From assembly GCA_035772405.1 (NCBI GenBank), contig JAYKKM010000263.1, forward strand, positions 4,064,001 to 4,128,000: 64,000 bases of DNA, given 5' to 3'. Below the pieces are notes generated by a model. It had not been told where the DNA came from and did not search any database. It worked only from the letters and a program-made list of their open reading frames with translations. Both the position numbers and the translations under genes were made by a program. Position 1 is the stretch's first letter. Each line of letters begins with the position of its first letter. Positions 11,044-23,593 of the stretch are shown piece by piece. The stretch comes from Chrysogorgia sp. JL179-B06 (lineage: Eukaryota > Cnidaria > Anthozoa > Scleralcyonacea > Chrysogorgiidae).

Positions 11044-14000
11044 TAGTTAGTTAGTTAGTTAGTCACTTTATTTGAGTGTCAAAAGCTTATAGCCGGCCAC
11101 AAGTAGCCTACTAATTGGGGACACTAGACAAAGGATTAATACAAATTGTTAAACTAGATAAATCTTAAATATTAGGTTGTTACTTTATATATACACAGAT
11201 AGAAACAAATAACCTAATAAAATATTAAATTACGTAGTACATAGATGACAGCAAATACAAGAGTTATCTGTTAGTGATGTGAGGTCTTTAGTTCTTATTC
11301 TTGCCTTAAATGCTGCTAGAGAAATTATTTGCCTATCTAGACTATCCAATTTTGACCAAAGCTTTGGCCCAAAATACCTTAAGGAATGTTTTCCGAATCT
11401 TACGGTATTAAACATTGGAATAAAAAAATCGGAATTCCTTAAATTGTAGCTGGAAGGTGTGTTGCTGAAAAGATTAATTATGTTTATCGGGAGTAATCCA
11501 TTCTTTACTTTAAACATAAGTATTGCAACATCTTGAAGTCGTCTGTTATTCAAATTTGTTAGTTTTGCCCGGACCAGCAGCTCATCATATGGACACCTCC
11601 AGTCATCAAATACTGCTCTCAATCCCGCTCATTTACTCTCTCCAATTTCCTTTTATCCAAACTCTTACAAAAGTGCCACACAAGGCTGCAATATGTTAAA
11701 TAGGGTAGTATTGCGGTTTTATATATCGTCAGTTTTGCCTTCACTGGAATTAATTTCCGCAGCCTCATCAGGACCCCAATGCGCTGGCTGGCCTTCTTAC
11801 AGGTAATTGATATATGTTCACCGAATGACAGATTCATGTCAATTACTACACCTAGCAACTTGATCTCTTTTTGTTCAACCCTAAAATGATCTATATCGAT
11901 ATCCAACCGCTGATCAGTTTTAGGTAGGATCATTGCTTGATATTTCTTCAAGTTTCCCTTAAGAAAATTTCTACTATACCAGTCTGAGATTTGCTTTCCA
12001 TCTTCATTTATTCCCAATATTGCTTCTTCTGGATCTTCGTGAGCATAATATAATTGATGGTCATCAGCATACGCTGATAACCAACTCTTACGATCGAAAT
12101 AAAACAAATCATTTTGATATATATTCCATAAAGTTGGACCTAAAGCAGACCCTTGAGGACATCCCCTGCTAACTTCCCTCCAACTACTTGTTTCCTGTCC
12201 AACTCTTGTTCTATTCTCGCGCTCAGTGAAGTAAGATTTTATCAAGTCCAATGCATTCTTAGAAAGACCGTAGGCCTTGAGCTTAGCTAACAGAAGGATA
12301 GGGTGCATTGAATCAAACGCTTTACTCATATCAGTTGTTAATATTCCAACAGTCTGTCCCATATCCCTAGCCCTCCTCCAATCCTCAACCAGTCGAATAG
12401 GCAGACATAAACGGGTCAAAGATTGGTCCAAACATACCGTTTAGTTGTTGACAGATTATCTGCTCAAAAATCTTATCAATAGCAATTAACAGTCACTGGC
12501 CTATAATTAACCTTATCAAGGGGGTCTTCACTTTTAAAGATTGGTACCCATTCTCCTTTCTTCCACTCTCTAGGCCACTCGTTCTGTGTTATAACTTGAT
12601 TAAATAATGTCGTGATCGGTGTTACCAGTTCATCGGCCACTAATTTTAAGATTTTCGGTGGCAGCATGTCATAACCGGCAGCCTTGTGGATGTTAATTCC
12701 TTGTAGGACCCTCAATACTTCTTCTTTTTCAACTATTCTGAAATGGAAAGAGTTGGAAGTGTGCTTCGCACATATCATTTCGATGCTGGGGTGACTATTA
12801 CACATATCTTCAGTCAGACTTGCTGCCTCAGAACCTCCAATTGCATCAGCGACTGTTGAAAAGTAGTTCGTAAATTCTTCTGCAACAATCAATTGATCTT
12901 TCTGTATTTCCCCCTGAATATTCAATGAGATATTGGGCTTGTCCTTGTTACACTTTGAATTAATGAAGGGCATGAAGGTTCCAAAAAAATTTGTTGGATT
13001 TTCATTCAAGTCGCGGGACACATCTTTCCAATAATCCTTGATTGCCTTTCTTCGTAACCGTGTTGCCTCATTTCGCCATTTCTTCATAAGCTGCCATAGT
13101 TCATTGCTTTTCACTTTACTAAATTTTTATATTTCTCTTCTTCCTTATTGCTGCTTTCCATTCTGCGTTCATATAAGGAACATCATGTTTTCTAACTCTC
13201 ATCTTTTTCAGGGGTAAGTGGTTATCCACAACATTCATTAACTTGGTTTTAAAGTGTGTATACTGTTCGTTGATTTGGTCTAATGAATTTTCAAACCATA
13301 TGGTTTCCTGCAAATCCTTCTTGAATTCTTCCAAATTTAGGTGCTTTAAGCTCCTGCAATTTATGACCTTTGCAGCATGGTGTTTAACTACCGATTTTGC
13401 AAATGCATAAACCATTTTATGGTCACTTAATCCAAGTTCGACAACTCCCGATGTAGACGTAAATAAATCTAGATCATTTGTCAGTATCACATCAAGAAGA
13501 GTGTTAGATGTTGGAGTCACTCTTGTAGCTTGGTTAATCAAACACGTTAGTTCAAAAACGTCCTCCAGATCGACCAAGATCTTACCCTCTCTTTCATTAG
13601 GCTTGAGTCTATCCAAGTTGATATCCCTAAGATAACAATTGATTTACATTGAGAGGTAGCCCATGATATTACATCATTTAATTCATCCTCCAGAATTCTA
13701 TAGTAGTTGGTACCTTTGTTCCTCGGGGGTCTATACACTCCAAGTACTATTGTTCGTGTACCCTCAATCGTTACCTCAACACCTAGGAGTTCTATATTCT
13801 TATACTCCTTTGATATCTTGATTTTTCGCGAAGTTAGCTTGGTGGACACATAAATTAGTATTCCTCCTCCTCCTTTTACTCTATCCTTACGGTATAATCT
13901 GTAGTTTATCATTTTAAATTGACTGTCCGGGTATGTTGAATCTATCTTAGTTTCAGTAAGTACTAGTATTCCAGTCTTGAGTTTGTCGTTGATCATTCTG

Positions 14001-14508
14001 AGTTCATCAAATTTATTTTGTAAACTGTTGATGTTTAAATGTGCCAAAAGGAGCTAATTAGCATGTAACTGCCTGAGGGCAATAAGACCCTCGTCATTTC
14101 CTTGCTCGTGTTGTTTCTCTTCAGAATCATCACTATTCAACGATTCATTCAATGAGGTTGACGAGGTAAAGCTTAAATTATTCGGGAGAGCTGCCAAAAG
14201 ACAAATTGTACATATCCAAGAGTTATCCACACCTCTCTGCATATGTTCTAATTCTTTGGCTGTCAATCTGGCACATTTGCAATGGTAATGACATTCGCAC
14301 ATTTGGCACGACACGGTTAACTGATTACAGGCGATGCTCGATTCACATGTGTTGCATTTCAGCTGTCTTTCATCGTTTGTAGATATTGGTAAAGAGAAAA
14401 TACAGCTTCCACACATCCACGAACCATTTACACCACTTTGTACTTGTTGATAATCTTTCACCGTTAATCCAACACATTTAAAATGATAGTGAAGTTCACA
14501 ATTCAACT
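11044..14508 (-). mobile_element. CR1/L2-like LINE with PHD fingers, lightly decayed
   Basis: Minus-strand order: two PHD-type zinc fingers (14,506-14,054; NCELHYHFKCVGLT and CECHYHCKCARLT), APE endonuclease (14,047-13,119; LTETKID, GGGILIYVSTK, SDHKMVYAF), then reverse transcriptase (13,114-11,619; FDSMHPILLLAKL, GCPQGSALGPTLWN, YADDHQLYY) and a C-terminal region to 11,230. About five frame breaks (near 14,050, 13,600, 13,115, 12,450, 11,620) split one long ORF. The 3' end carries (AACT)n. It is flanked by AAACA at 11,039-11,043 and 14,509-14,513, a target-site duplication, and lies inside another LINE. Confidence 0.85.
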
Positions 14509-15090
14509 AAACAAAATCGAATTCCTCCTTTTCAAGAAATGGTCAGTGCTTTGTTTCAAATACTAAGGACAACCCTTACGAAAACATCCTATAGGAATTG
14601 GGCCAAAATCAAATAGGAATAAATTTCCTATAGGAAATTTCAAATCCTATAGGATTTGGGCCAAAATCTAATACGAATTCGAATTCTTATAGGAATTCCC
14701 ATTGGATTTTTTTGCAAGGGAAGGCGAATTTGTTCAATTATTATTTCCAATCTACATTCAACACGGACGGATACCTCTGTTGACACTGGAACTCCATCTG
14801 TCTCAAATTCAGACAATGCAAATCAGCTATTGACAAACATTCAGCTTACACCATCTGAGGTAGAAAATGCGCTTAGAGCCATCAATCCAAATAAATCTCC
14901 TGGACTAGACATGATTCCAGGCAGACTTTTAAAGGAAATTGCTCCTCAAATCGCTTGCTCTCTTTGCCATTTTTAATTTATCATTATCATTAGGAGTATT
15001 CCCAGTGGAAACTAGCCGATGTGACTCCAGTTTTCAAAAATGGTGACTTTTATTAGTTAAAAATTATAGACCTATTTCATTATAAGTATC
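14509..15090 (+). pseudogene. Outer LINE, reverse transcriptase part
   Basis: Continuation of the plus-strand LINE broken at 11,043. The frame from 14,514 flows on from FWLYVKT. At 14,818-14,976 it has LTPSEVENALRAINPNKSPG and DMIPGRLLKEIAPQI, the N-terminal fingers of a reverse transcriptase, followed by a degenerate NYRPIS near 15,060. It ends abruptly near 15,100. An insertion of palindromic TCCTATAGGA words (about 14,588-14,705) disrupts it. Confidence 0.75.
14588..14705. repeat. Cluster of TCCTATAGGA palindromes
   Basis: The 10-bp palindrome tcctatagga (or one-base variants) with ttgggccaaaatc between copies recurs four to five times in about 115 bp inside the outer LINE. It may be a small foldback element or a simple-repeat expansion. 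Confidence 0.65.
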
Positions 15091-15159
15091 CTTGGGTGTG
15101 AGGGGTATGCAACGTTGCGGCAAATCTCTTCAAATATGTCGATTTGTCTCTGGCCTGCA

Positions 15160-16498
15160 TACCTTTCACGATTCGGATGCTAAGTGTACTTATTTTATTA
15201 ATTATCAATTCAATTGTGATTTATCTTCTGTTATTTATCTTTTAAAGTGTAAAAGGCGTAATAAGTCTTGTGTAGGTAGCACCATTAACTCTTTTCCTAC
15301 ACAACACTGATGAGCACAGGCTCAGTCCAAGAAACTGTAAATAAAAAATAACAAAAATAGCAAGAAAAATCATGGCGCTATAAAACAACTATTCTCATTA
15401 CATTCTCCCATTCTCGTATGAGCACACACACAAAGCCAGCTCTCTTCAAAGTTCAAGTAAATTATATAACATCAAAGACATTAAGTCATGGAACGGTTAA
15501 AAACTTTACTTGACGATCCTGGCCAGCGAAATCTTACCAGGGCCGAACTAAACGATCTTGAGCGATGAGATCAATGAGGGACCTTGCAGCAAGTGTGCAC
15601 AAAATATGAAACTCCAGACTCAGATTTTCATGTTGACAAAGCAGAGTCGATTGAAGATCTGGAAAACCTCAAGGAGAGTTTGCAAGATATTGATAAACAA
15701 AAGCTTTTGGTGAGTAAATACTTTGCACTTTTTGTATACATGTATCTTACTAACAGAGTGATGCATATGCGACATGTTATAATAATTATACCAAAAAGCT
15801 GAAAGGTGTGTGATGTACTGCTGTATTTTGTTAGAACTTAAAGTGTTTTTCAAGCCAAATTAGCCCTTCAACACAGTTAAATTTAGGTATTAAGGGTGAT
15901 ACACGCGCTTGCGTATGTTACATTTCAGTCTGGGATGATGTTTGTTAGCTAAGAAAAACAGTCTTACAATCTAATGATCAATTCCCAGCCAGTACTACGC
16001 TAATTGTGAAGTTAGATAGAGGTCCTGGTTGGGCTTCAAAATTGGACTGGAATTACTGACTGTCTATAATAAATCCCTGTTTGAAATTATTTCGTTTAAA
16101 TGTTTCATTAAAATTTTCTAGAGTATATAGGCTTTGAAATTCATCTCCTTATGAATATGTGACGATATCCTGGCTTGGATTATTAAACAAATGACAGAGG
16201 AAGATTGTTTCAAACTTGGTCTCAGAATTGTAATTTGACAATCTTCTTCAGTCATTAGTTAAAATTCATGTCATTAACTCTTCCTTGGCCGGCCACTACA
16301 GTTCTCTTATCTCTATTAGAAATTAATAGGGTTATTAATTCCTTTCAGGTATTTACTTAGACTTTGTTCTTATGTATTTCATTTTATTTTATTTTAGAGT
16401 GTCCTAAAAAAGGAACCGAATCAGATGTTGTGTTGGGAACCCGAAGCTAGTTTTATTTTATTTTATTTCTGTTCATGAGCAGATATTTTCTGAGATTG
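15160..16498 (+). repeat. Duplicated unit, copy A (GIY-YIG fragment plus exon-like segment)
   Basis: This unit matches 19,063-20,700 over its length. It opens with a GIY-YIG fragment (VIYLLKCKR...CVGSTINSF), then the common tail. Next is an exon-like segment (about 15,590-15,709) encoding DSDFHVDKAESIEDLENLKE and LQDIDKQKLL, followed by a consensus-like donor, gtgagtaaat. Sequence after the donor is intron-like. The exon-like part could come from a captured host gene; I do not recognise it. Copy A is interrupted at its right end by a LINE. Confidence 0.7.
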
Positions 16499-17454
16499 CA
16501 ACTTGGAATGCTCATTCGTTAAACAAGAAAGCTGCTTCTATCTGTGACCTAATCATGTCAAAGCGCATTAACATTCTATCGCTGACTGAGACAATGCTCT
16601 CAAATAACAATACTTTGAAAATTTTAACTACTTTGCAAGATTTTAACTTCCTACATCATCCTAGGCTTACTGGAAAAGGTGGTGGTGTTGGGTTTCTCTT
16701 CAGAAAGGGTTTACATGTTCTACAAAATCCCATCACCTCGCTCAGATCTCTGGAATACTCAGACCTCTTACTTAATTCCAACAACAATTCCCAGATATGT
16801 CTCATCACGGTTTACAGACCTCCTCCATCTACGAAAAATAAACTTACAACTCAGATATTTTTTACTGAATTTTCCACTTTGCTCGAATCCGATGGTCATA
16901 TTACTGGGGATTTTAATTTCCACATGGATGACATTTACAGCAAGGTTTGTTGACCTATTAGACTCATTTGGTCTTATTCAAAAGGTCACTGGTTCTACCA
17001 CACGCATGGTCATACTCTTGACCTCATTATATGTCGCCATAATTATTCATCATCCTATGGCCCTGTGGAAATTCGACCTGATCTGCCTTCTGACCACAGC
17101 ACTGTCATCTATACTATTGACCTCCCAAAGCCGTGTTCAACAAAAAAGTTGATCTGTTATCGTGATCTGCGTCATAAACATTCAATCATGCAACGACATC
17201 TTAAATTCACCATTACACTCATTACCAGAGACCTCAACAGATGCTAACCAGTTATCTGATCGATATAACTCCATCACACTCGATCTTTTGAATAAACATG
17301 CTCCTGAACGTACTCGACTGGTTACTTTACGTATTACGCCATGGTTCACTGACTCTTTAAGGATTTTAAAGAGTTCTGAAAATTATGGACAATCTACAGA
17401 ACTCTGACCTACTAACTATGAACATGTCTATTACTCTGGATCCACTTCCCTGTT
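16499..17454 (+). pseudogene. LINE endonuclease fragment
   Basis: Plus-strand APE-type endonuclease: INILSLTETMLSNNN, GGGVGFLFRKG, LITVYRPPPSTKN and ITGDFNFHMDD at 16,555-16,953, then other-frame pieces including RPDLPSDHSTVIYTIDLP (SDH motif). Several frameshifts make it dead. It is split from its RT part (18,606 onwards) by a hAT-like element. Confidence 0.8.
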
Positions 17455-18605
17455 CAGGGGCGGATACAGCATTTTTCTTGACAGGTTTGCTTGCTTGTTG
17501 TGATGTACTATCAGGGGGGGGGGGCGAACGCATGCTCTTCGGAAAATTAAATTTTCAACTAGGATGATGACATGCTTGCCAATTTGCTATGCTTTAATAA
17601 CCCTTTTGTCCATAAATTTTACAGTACATGTATGTGAAATCCTTTACGGATGTAGGGCGAGTACAATTTATTAAAGGCTTCCTAAGTTGTATTTCTTAAT
17701 ATGAGACAGATTTTGTGCATTAGGAAACCGATACAATCCAATGTCATTATAGGATTGCAATTCTCTTCCGCCAATACAATCCGTTTGCTTGGGGTTTCGT
17801 TGACTTGTGATATCGTAATTGCAGACCCGTCGTTTGCGTGTAGTTCTTGTCACTAAATCCCCACCATTAGGACCAGCATTTTTCTCGATATATCCAGAGA
17901 TGTCGAGAATTACCGAAGACGAACAATGACTCGCCGTAGTATTAGAATAATAAAGAGCTCTACTACGAAAATATTTTACCCTATATATAGTAAACCATAA
18001 CTGAAGACGACCAGACGCTGTACAAACAAAACTTACCAAGGAGGAGCAATAGACAAAAGCTTATTAACCTTTTTAACCGACACAAAACCATGAAAGAAAG
18101 CTGTGCGTGAAATGTTTCGCAACCTTCGAAATCGCTTGGCAACAGTGTTAATTCATCCCCAACTTCCTTCGATTACAGCTCATCCGACAGGTTTGTGAGC
18201 GGTTTGCTGCGATATTCAACCAATCACATTGCATCTTGACCGGTTTGTACGCTCACAGGGATAACACTGACCGGTTTGCTGTGACTCGTGGGCCTTCGTC
18301 AATAGGTTTGCGTGATTTGCGAGTGGTTTGCGAGAATCGCGAAACGTGTGTTGCGCAAGAGATCTCGTGTTTCACCAACCTGCCGTGAGTTTCGGTGTAA
18401 TTTCTGGATGCAAATTGTTATATTACCGCCGGATATTTATTAAAAGGTTTAATTGATTATAATTATAATTGAAAATATAATGATAAAGTCAGAAATGATA
18501 AAGAAATTTCTAAATTACAGCTTTAAAGTATATTACTAGAACAGAAGGTTTTTAAAATCTGACAGGTTTATATAAACCGATCAAACCTGTCTGAATCCGC
18601 CCCTG
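17455..18605. mobile_element. Non-autonomous hAT-like element
   Basis: The 1,151-bp insertion in a LINE begins CAGGGGCGGATACAG (17,455-17,469) and ends CTGAATCCGCCCCTG (18,591-18,605). These are 15-bp terminal inverted repeats with one mismatch, of the CAGGGGCGGA type known from hAT elements. The flanks share only CTGTT, so an 8-bp duplication is not visible. No transposase is encoded. A minus-strand frame at 17,671-18,039 carries ISGYIEKNAGPN, like the 2A-type leader of LINE proteins, so it may include captured LINE sequence. Confidence 0.7.
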
Positions 18606-19060
18606 CTGTTTATGTCCTATATGAAGAACTTCATCACTAATTCAAAATCTAAATCATGTGAACTTGATCCTATACCCACACAACTCCTAAAATCATCAAT
18701 CGATGTTTTGGTCGGTCCAATTACTGAAATTGTGAATGCATAAAAAACGTCCGGTTTATTCCCTGACTCCCTTAAAAAAGGCATCACATATCCCTCTGTA
18801 AAGAAACAAGCAACTGATCATCAACTGTTCTCAACCTACCGTCCTATTACCAACATAGCCTTCCTCTCTAAAACTTTTGAACGTGTTTTATCTACCCAGA
18901 TGACAGAATATCTTGTTGAGAACTATCTACTTGCCAAGCTGCAATCAGCGTACAGACACTGTTACAGTACTGAAACTGCTTTAATACACGTTTTCAATGA
19001 CATTTTATACTCCATAGACAGCCATCAGGATGTTGTCTTAGTGCTCCTGGACTTTCAGGA
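18606..19060 (+). pseudogene. LINE reverse transcriptase fragment
   Basis: Resumes the LINE of 16,499-17,454: CELDPIPTQLLKSSIDVLVG, then YRPITNIAFLSKTFERVLS, LQSAYRHCYSTETALIHVFN and VVLVLLDFQ. It ends abruptly at about 19,060, just before the GIY-YIG unit. In-frame stops are present. Confidence 0.75.
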
Positions 19061-19062
19061 TT

Positions 19063-20700
19063 CGGTTGCTAAGTGCACTTATTTTTTAATTATCAATTCA
19101 ATTGTGATTCATCTTCTGTTATTTATCTTTTAAAGTGCCCATGACCCCAAATACGATATTACTGATATAGATGCTACATGAAGTGAAAAGTTGAATGCCA
19201 AAATATTTTATGATTTGAGCTTTGCGTTGATGTGCTATAAAGATTTGTTTGTCAGAAATGAGTGTGACGTCATTTGCGGCATCATTTCGGATACAATATT
19301 CTACTGTTAAAGCAAATTAATCAAACGTTGATGATGTACTTGACCGCTATAGTAAAGATTTTAAAGTAAAGCTATAGTAAAGACGTAAATGACGTCACAC
19401 TCATTAGCATTTCTGACAAACAAATCTTTATAGCACATCAATGCAAAGCTCAAATCATAAAATATTTTGGCATTTAACTTTTCACTTCATGTAGCATCTA
19501 TATCAGTAATATCGTATTTGGGGTCATGGGCACTTTAAAGTGTAAAAGGTGTAATAAGTCTTATGTAGGTAGCACCATTAACTCTTTCCGTACACAACAC
19601 TGAGCACAGGCTCAGTCCAAGAAACTGTAAATAAAAAATAACAAAAATAGCAAGAAAATCATAGCGCTATAAAACAACTATTCTCGTTGCATTCTCCCAT
19701 TCTCGTTTGAGCACACACACAAAGCCAGCTCTCTTCAAAGTTCAAGTAAATTATATAACATCAAAGACATTAAGTCATGGAACGGTGGGACCTTGCAGCA
19801 GGTGTGCAGACTCAGATTTTCATGTTGACAAAGCAAAGTCGATTGAAGATCTGGAAAACCTCATGGAGAGTTTGCAAGATATTGATAAACAAAAGCTTTT
19901 GGTGAGTAAATACTTTGGACTTTTTGTATACATGTATCTTACCAACCGAGTGATGCATATGAGGCATGTTATAATAATTATACCAAAAAGCTGAAAGGTG
20001 TGTGATGTACTGCTGTATTTTGTTAGAACTTAAAGTGTTTTTCAAGCCAAATTAGCCCTTCAACAGAGTTAAGTTTAGGTATTAAGGGTGATACACGCAC
20101 TTGCGTATGTTACATTTCAGTCTGGGATGATGTTTGTTAGCTAAGAAAAACAGTCTTACAATCTAATGATCAATTCCCAGCCAGTACTATGCTAATTGTG
20201 AAGTTAGATAGAGGTACTGGTATTACTGACTGTCTATAATAAATCCCTGTTTGAAATTATTTCGTTTAAATGTTTCAATAACATTTTCTAGGGTATATAG
20301 GCTTTGAAAATCATCTCCTTGTGAATATTTGATGATATCCTAGCTTGGATTGTTAAACAAATGACAGAGGAAGATTGTTTCATGGCATTGTTTCAAACTT
20401 GGTCTCTCAGAATTGTAATTTGACAATCTTCTTCAGTCATGTCATTAACTCTCCCTTGGCTTACAGTTCTCTGATCTCTATTAGAAATTAATAGGGTTAT
20501 TAATTCCTTTGAGGTATTTACTTAAGACTTTGTTCTTATGTTTTTTGTATTTCATTTTAGAGAGTGTCATAAAGTTTAGAAATGAACCGAATCAGATGTT
20601 GTGTTGGGAGGAGGAGGAGGTGGAAAAAACCCAGAGTGACCATCAGGCTACCCGAAGCTAGTTTTATTTTATTTCTGTTCAGGAGCAGATATTTTCTGAG
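19063..20700 (+). repeat. Duplicated unit, copy B
   Basis: Counterpart of 15,160-16,498, with the same GIY-YIG piece (split by a MITE after about 70 bp), common tail, exon-like segment (19,800-19,913; DSDFHVDKAKSIEDLENLME) and donor gtgagtaaat. Near 20,600 it carries a gaggaggaggaggtgg segment absent from copy A. Copy B lacks the LINE found at the end of copy A. Confidence 0.7.
19135..19533. mobile_element. 399-bp foldback MITE with TTTAAA duplication
   Basis: The element runs from GTGCCCATGACCCC to GGGGTCATGGGCAC. Its two halves are near-identical reverse complements over about 160 bp, around a short unpaired centre. TTTAAA flanks it at 19,129-19,134 and 19,534-19,539, consistent with a 6-bp duplication or with TTAA-specific insertion. 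The uninterrupted sequence is visible in copy A near 15,240. Confidence 0.9.
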
Positions 20701-21500
20701 ATTTCAGACTTGTGCATGCATCAGGAAAGAAGATTGGTAATAATTGTTTGAACATTTGGGCTCAGGAGTTTTCCTTACTTTCACAGCTTGTCGACTAGCA
20801 TTGTGAAAACAGTTCTGAAGTGTTGGTGAAGACTGAGTAATTTTAAAGTGGTTGGTAAAATTTGCAGGTTGCAGGTTGGACACAAGTCACTCAAGCTAAA
20901 CCGAAACTTAATCTTAGATCTCTTCTGATTGGGCATTTACTATTGTTAGCGCAAGAATTTGGTCGCTAATTCGCAGACGGACTTAACCCAGGGTTTTTCC
21001 ATCTGCGACGCAGGCTAAACTGGCATTATATTGAGTTAAAGTTGTTTACTGTAACATTGTTGGTTGTTTTAATAAAGTTCTTTGACTTTTAAACTGTGGC
21101 GAGGTGGTCAAGATAGTGGCAAGGGGCAAACGACACTCGATATGATACAAAATAAAAAATTTTGATAGTGTATGGTACAATCCATACTTACCCTGAATTA
21201 TTTTCCCAAATTATTTGCAAAAACATCAAGTGATTGTTGCCCATTGCTGGATTGCCATTACAACTGAAAGCAAAATTATTCCAAAAGATCGAATCGGCCC
21301 GCCATTCAGAGATTTCACGCACAAATCTATAGCTTGTGTGCAACCTGAAAATGTTTCCAGCCGATTTTAAACATACATTTAATTCAATTGAGGTTTTCCT
21401 CTGATAAAACTTAAGTGCGAAAAACATGTTGGATGCTTATACACTTAGTACACTTGCAGTTAGTTTAATGCAAAGAAAAGCTTGCTTCTATTTCTATCAA
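20701..21500. other. Non-coding, 3' flank of the hAT transposase
   Basis: There is an aataaag poly(A)-like signal near 21,072. A minus-strand open frame at 21,188-21,427 has no recognisable domain and sits beyond the expected end of the hAT protein. Nothing else is supported. Confidence 0.4.
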
Positions 21501-21504
21501 CCAG

Positions 21505-22380
21505 CTAGGTCAGCCTTGTTCTATTGGGGCAATCAATAAGACCAGCGCTTGAAAATAACCTCTCCGAATACACCGAGCCTGGTGGAACATTCAAATATTT
21601 TGCAGCAATTTCAGCTAGCTTAGGCCACAAGACTTTCTTGTCATGCCAGTAATGGAAGGGGTCAGAGCCATTTCCTCTCAGTGGAATAACTTCTTCTGCA
21701 CAATACATATTCAAAGCCACCTTCATTGAACTACCATTCCCAGCAGGGGCTGAATGCCTCTTTATTCTTTCTGCTATCTTTTCCCAAATTGTTGCCTCTT
21801 TCTCAGCCTCTGGTTGAGTTTCAGGCTCAGCTGCCTCATCGATCTCCTGACGCACCACCACTGGCTCATTATTATCAATAAGCTTCAGAACTTCATCCTT
21901 AGCTTTCTGACAAACTTCAGCCGAACTGAACATCTTATCTTTGTACCTCGGATCCAAAATAGTAGCAACAAGAAGTAATGGGCTGTCCTCCATATCTCCA
22001 AACCTATCTTCTAATGATTGTAGAACTTGCTGTTTAACTGTTTCAACACCACTGTCTTCCAAACCTTCAAGTGTTGATCGTAGAATGTCAATGATTGGAA
22101 TGACGAGGGAAACGGTTGCATTTACCTCACTGACTGCTCTTGTGACCTAGAGAAAGGCAATAGTGACGTGGGTTTTATTGTGTTTTGAAATTTGAACATG
22201 AAAAATCATGAAAAGAAAAAATTGCATACCCTATTGCATTATAATTTCATTATTAACATACAAATTGGCTATTTATTAAACTAACCTCTTCAAAAGTCTG
22301 AAACACAGTTGTCAGAGCTTTGGCCAACTTCCAGTCATTCCCATCAAGAGATCCAACAGCAACCTTGTGGTCTTCTAAGT
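21505..22380 (-). pseudogene. hAT transposase, C-terminal part with one intron
   Basis: Two exons on the minus strand. Exon 22,380-22,286 reads VAVGSLDGNDWKLAKALTTV to FQTFEE. Exon 22,146-21,505 contains LVATILDPRYKDKMF, MYCAEEVIPL, FHYWHDKKVLWPKLAEIAAK and VYSERLFSSAGLI, the hAT C-terminal dimerisation region of ZBED/hAT transposases. The intron (22,285-22,147, 139 nt) has donor gaagag/gttagt and acceptor ctctag/gtcac and keeps phase 0. The catalytic N-terminal part is missing, cut off beside a telomere-like repeat. The frame stops at RTRLT, close to the family's usual end. Confidence 0.85.
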
Positions 22381-22417
22381 ACTAACCCTAACCCTAACCC
22401 TGACCCTAACCTAAACC
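22381..22417. repeat. Interstitial telomere-type repeat (CCCTAA)n
   Basis: Three to four near-perfect ctaaccctaaccctaaccct units plus degenerate ones lie between the truncated hAT gene and the CACTA gene. They match the animal TTAGGG repeat. A short internal stretch, not a chromosome end. Confidence 0.85.
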
Positions 22418-22470
22418 TCCATGACTAATCACTGAAGAAATGAAGAGTTTACGAACTAAAACGGAAGAAA

Positions 22471-23593
22471 ATGCAATGTCGCAGAGAACCAATCATATAC
22501 CTTGTTCCTGTAGGTAGTACCTTACCCTTTGTCTCCAGTGCTCAAGACAATGTAAACTTTGAGTATGCTGATGAAGATATTGATACAAGTAACAATGGAA
22601 GTGAAAACAACTTGTCTGGTAGAGCATCATCAGAATCGCAGTCCCTTTTGCTTTTCCTATTAATTTGGCAAATAGTATTCAAAATAACAGACCGAGCTGT
22701 TATTGTCATGATCAAGTTCATCAAAGAATTCTTAAAATACATTGGTGAACTTGCACAAGTTAATATTCTTATTGACTTTGCTAACACTATACCTGAGACT
22801 ATGTACATGATTATGAAGCTCCTGAACCATGAAAAGGATAACTTTGTAAAATATGCTGTGTGTCCTACTTGTAAGACTTTATACAACATTGAAGATTGTA
22901 TCTGCACAAAACCAAACCGGACTACTGTGTCAGCAAAATGCACTCATGTCAATTATCCAAATCATCCAAGAAGAAATGATAGGCGTCCATGTGGAACAGT
23001 TTTAATGAAAACCATGAGATCACAGAAGGGAAATAATTATTTGCACCCAAAAGAAGTGCATTGTTACAAGAAAATTACTAACTCCCTGCAGGAATTTTTC
23101 CTTAGGCCAGGATTTGCAACAAAGTGTAACCAGTGGAGGGAACGCCACTTCCCAGAAGATTTATTAGGAGATTGTTATGAAGAACAAGTTTGGGGGGACT
23201 TCCAGATAGTGGATGGAATTCCATTTCTGGCTGCTGCAAATAATTATGCATTCATGCTCAATGTTGACTGGTTTCAACCTACCAAACATGGATCAGACAG
23301 TATATGAGTGATTTACATGGTAGTAATGAATCTTCCAAGAGAAGAAAGATTTAAACCAGAGAACCTCATGATTGTGAGTATTATTCCTGGTCCTAAAGAG
23401 CCAAAACTAAAACTACACATCAACACCTTTCTACAACCATTGGTGAGTGAGTTGATTGACTTGTGGGATGGTTTGCTACTTAAATCTGCTGATGGTGGAA
23501 TGGAGAAATGTAGAGCAGCTCTAATTGCATTGTCATGTGATATACCTGCTACGAGAAAGTGTGCTGGTTTTGTTGGGCACAATGCTTTACGAG
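22471..23593 (+). pseudogene. CACTA/EnSpm (tnp2-like) transposase, exon 1
   Basis: Contains a zinc-knuckle-like CPTCKTLYNIEDCIC segment, then PCGTVLMKTM, FLRPGFATKCNQWRERHF, MLNVDWFQPTKHGSDSI, VSIIPGPKEPKLKLHINTFL and ALSCDIPATRKCAGFVGHNA. This is the order and wording I know from tnp2-type CACTA transposases; the D of NVDWF is a catalytic candidate. An in-frame TGA at 23,305-23,307 breaks it. The exon ends at donor cgag/gtaaaatg and joins 25,210 in phase 1. Confidence 0.85.

Noticed and set aside
22381..22417. Chromosome end
   Set aside because: Only a few units, with genes and transposons on both sides.
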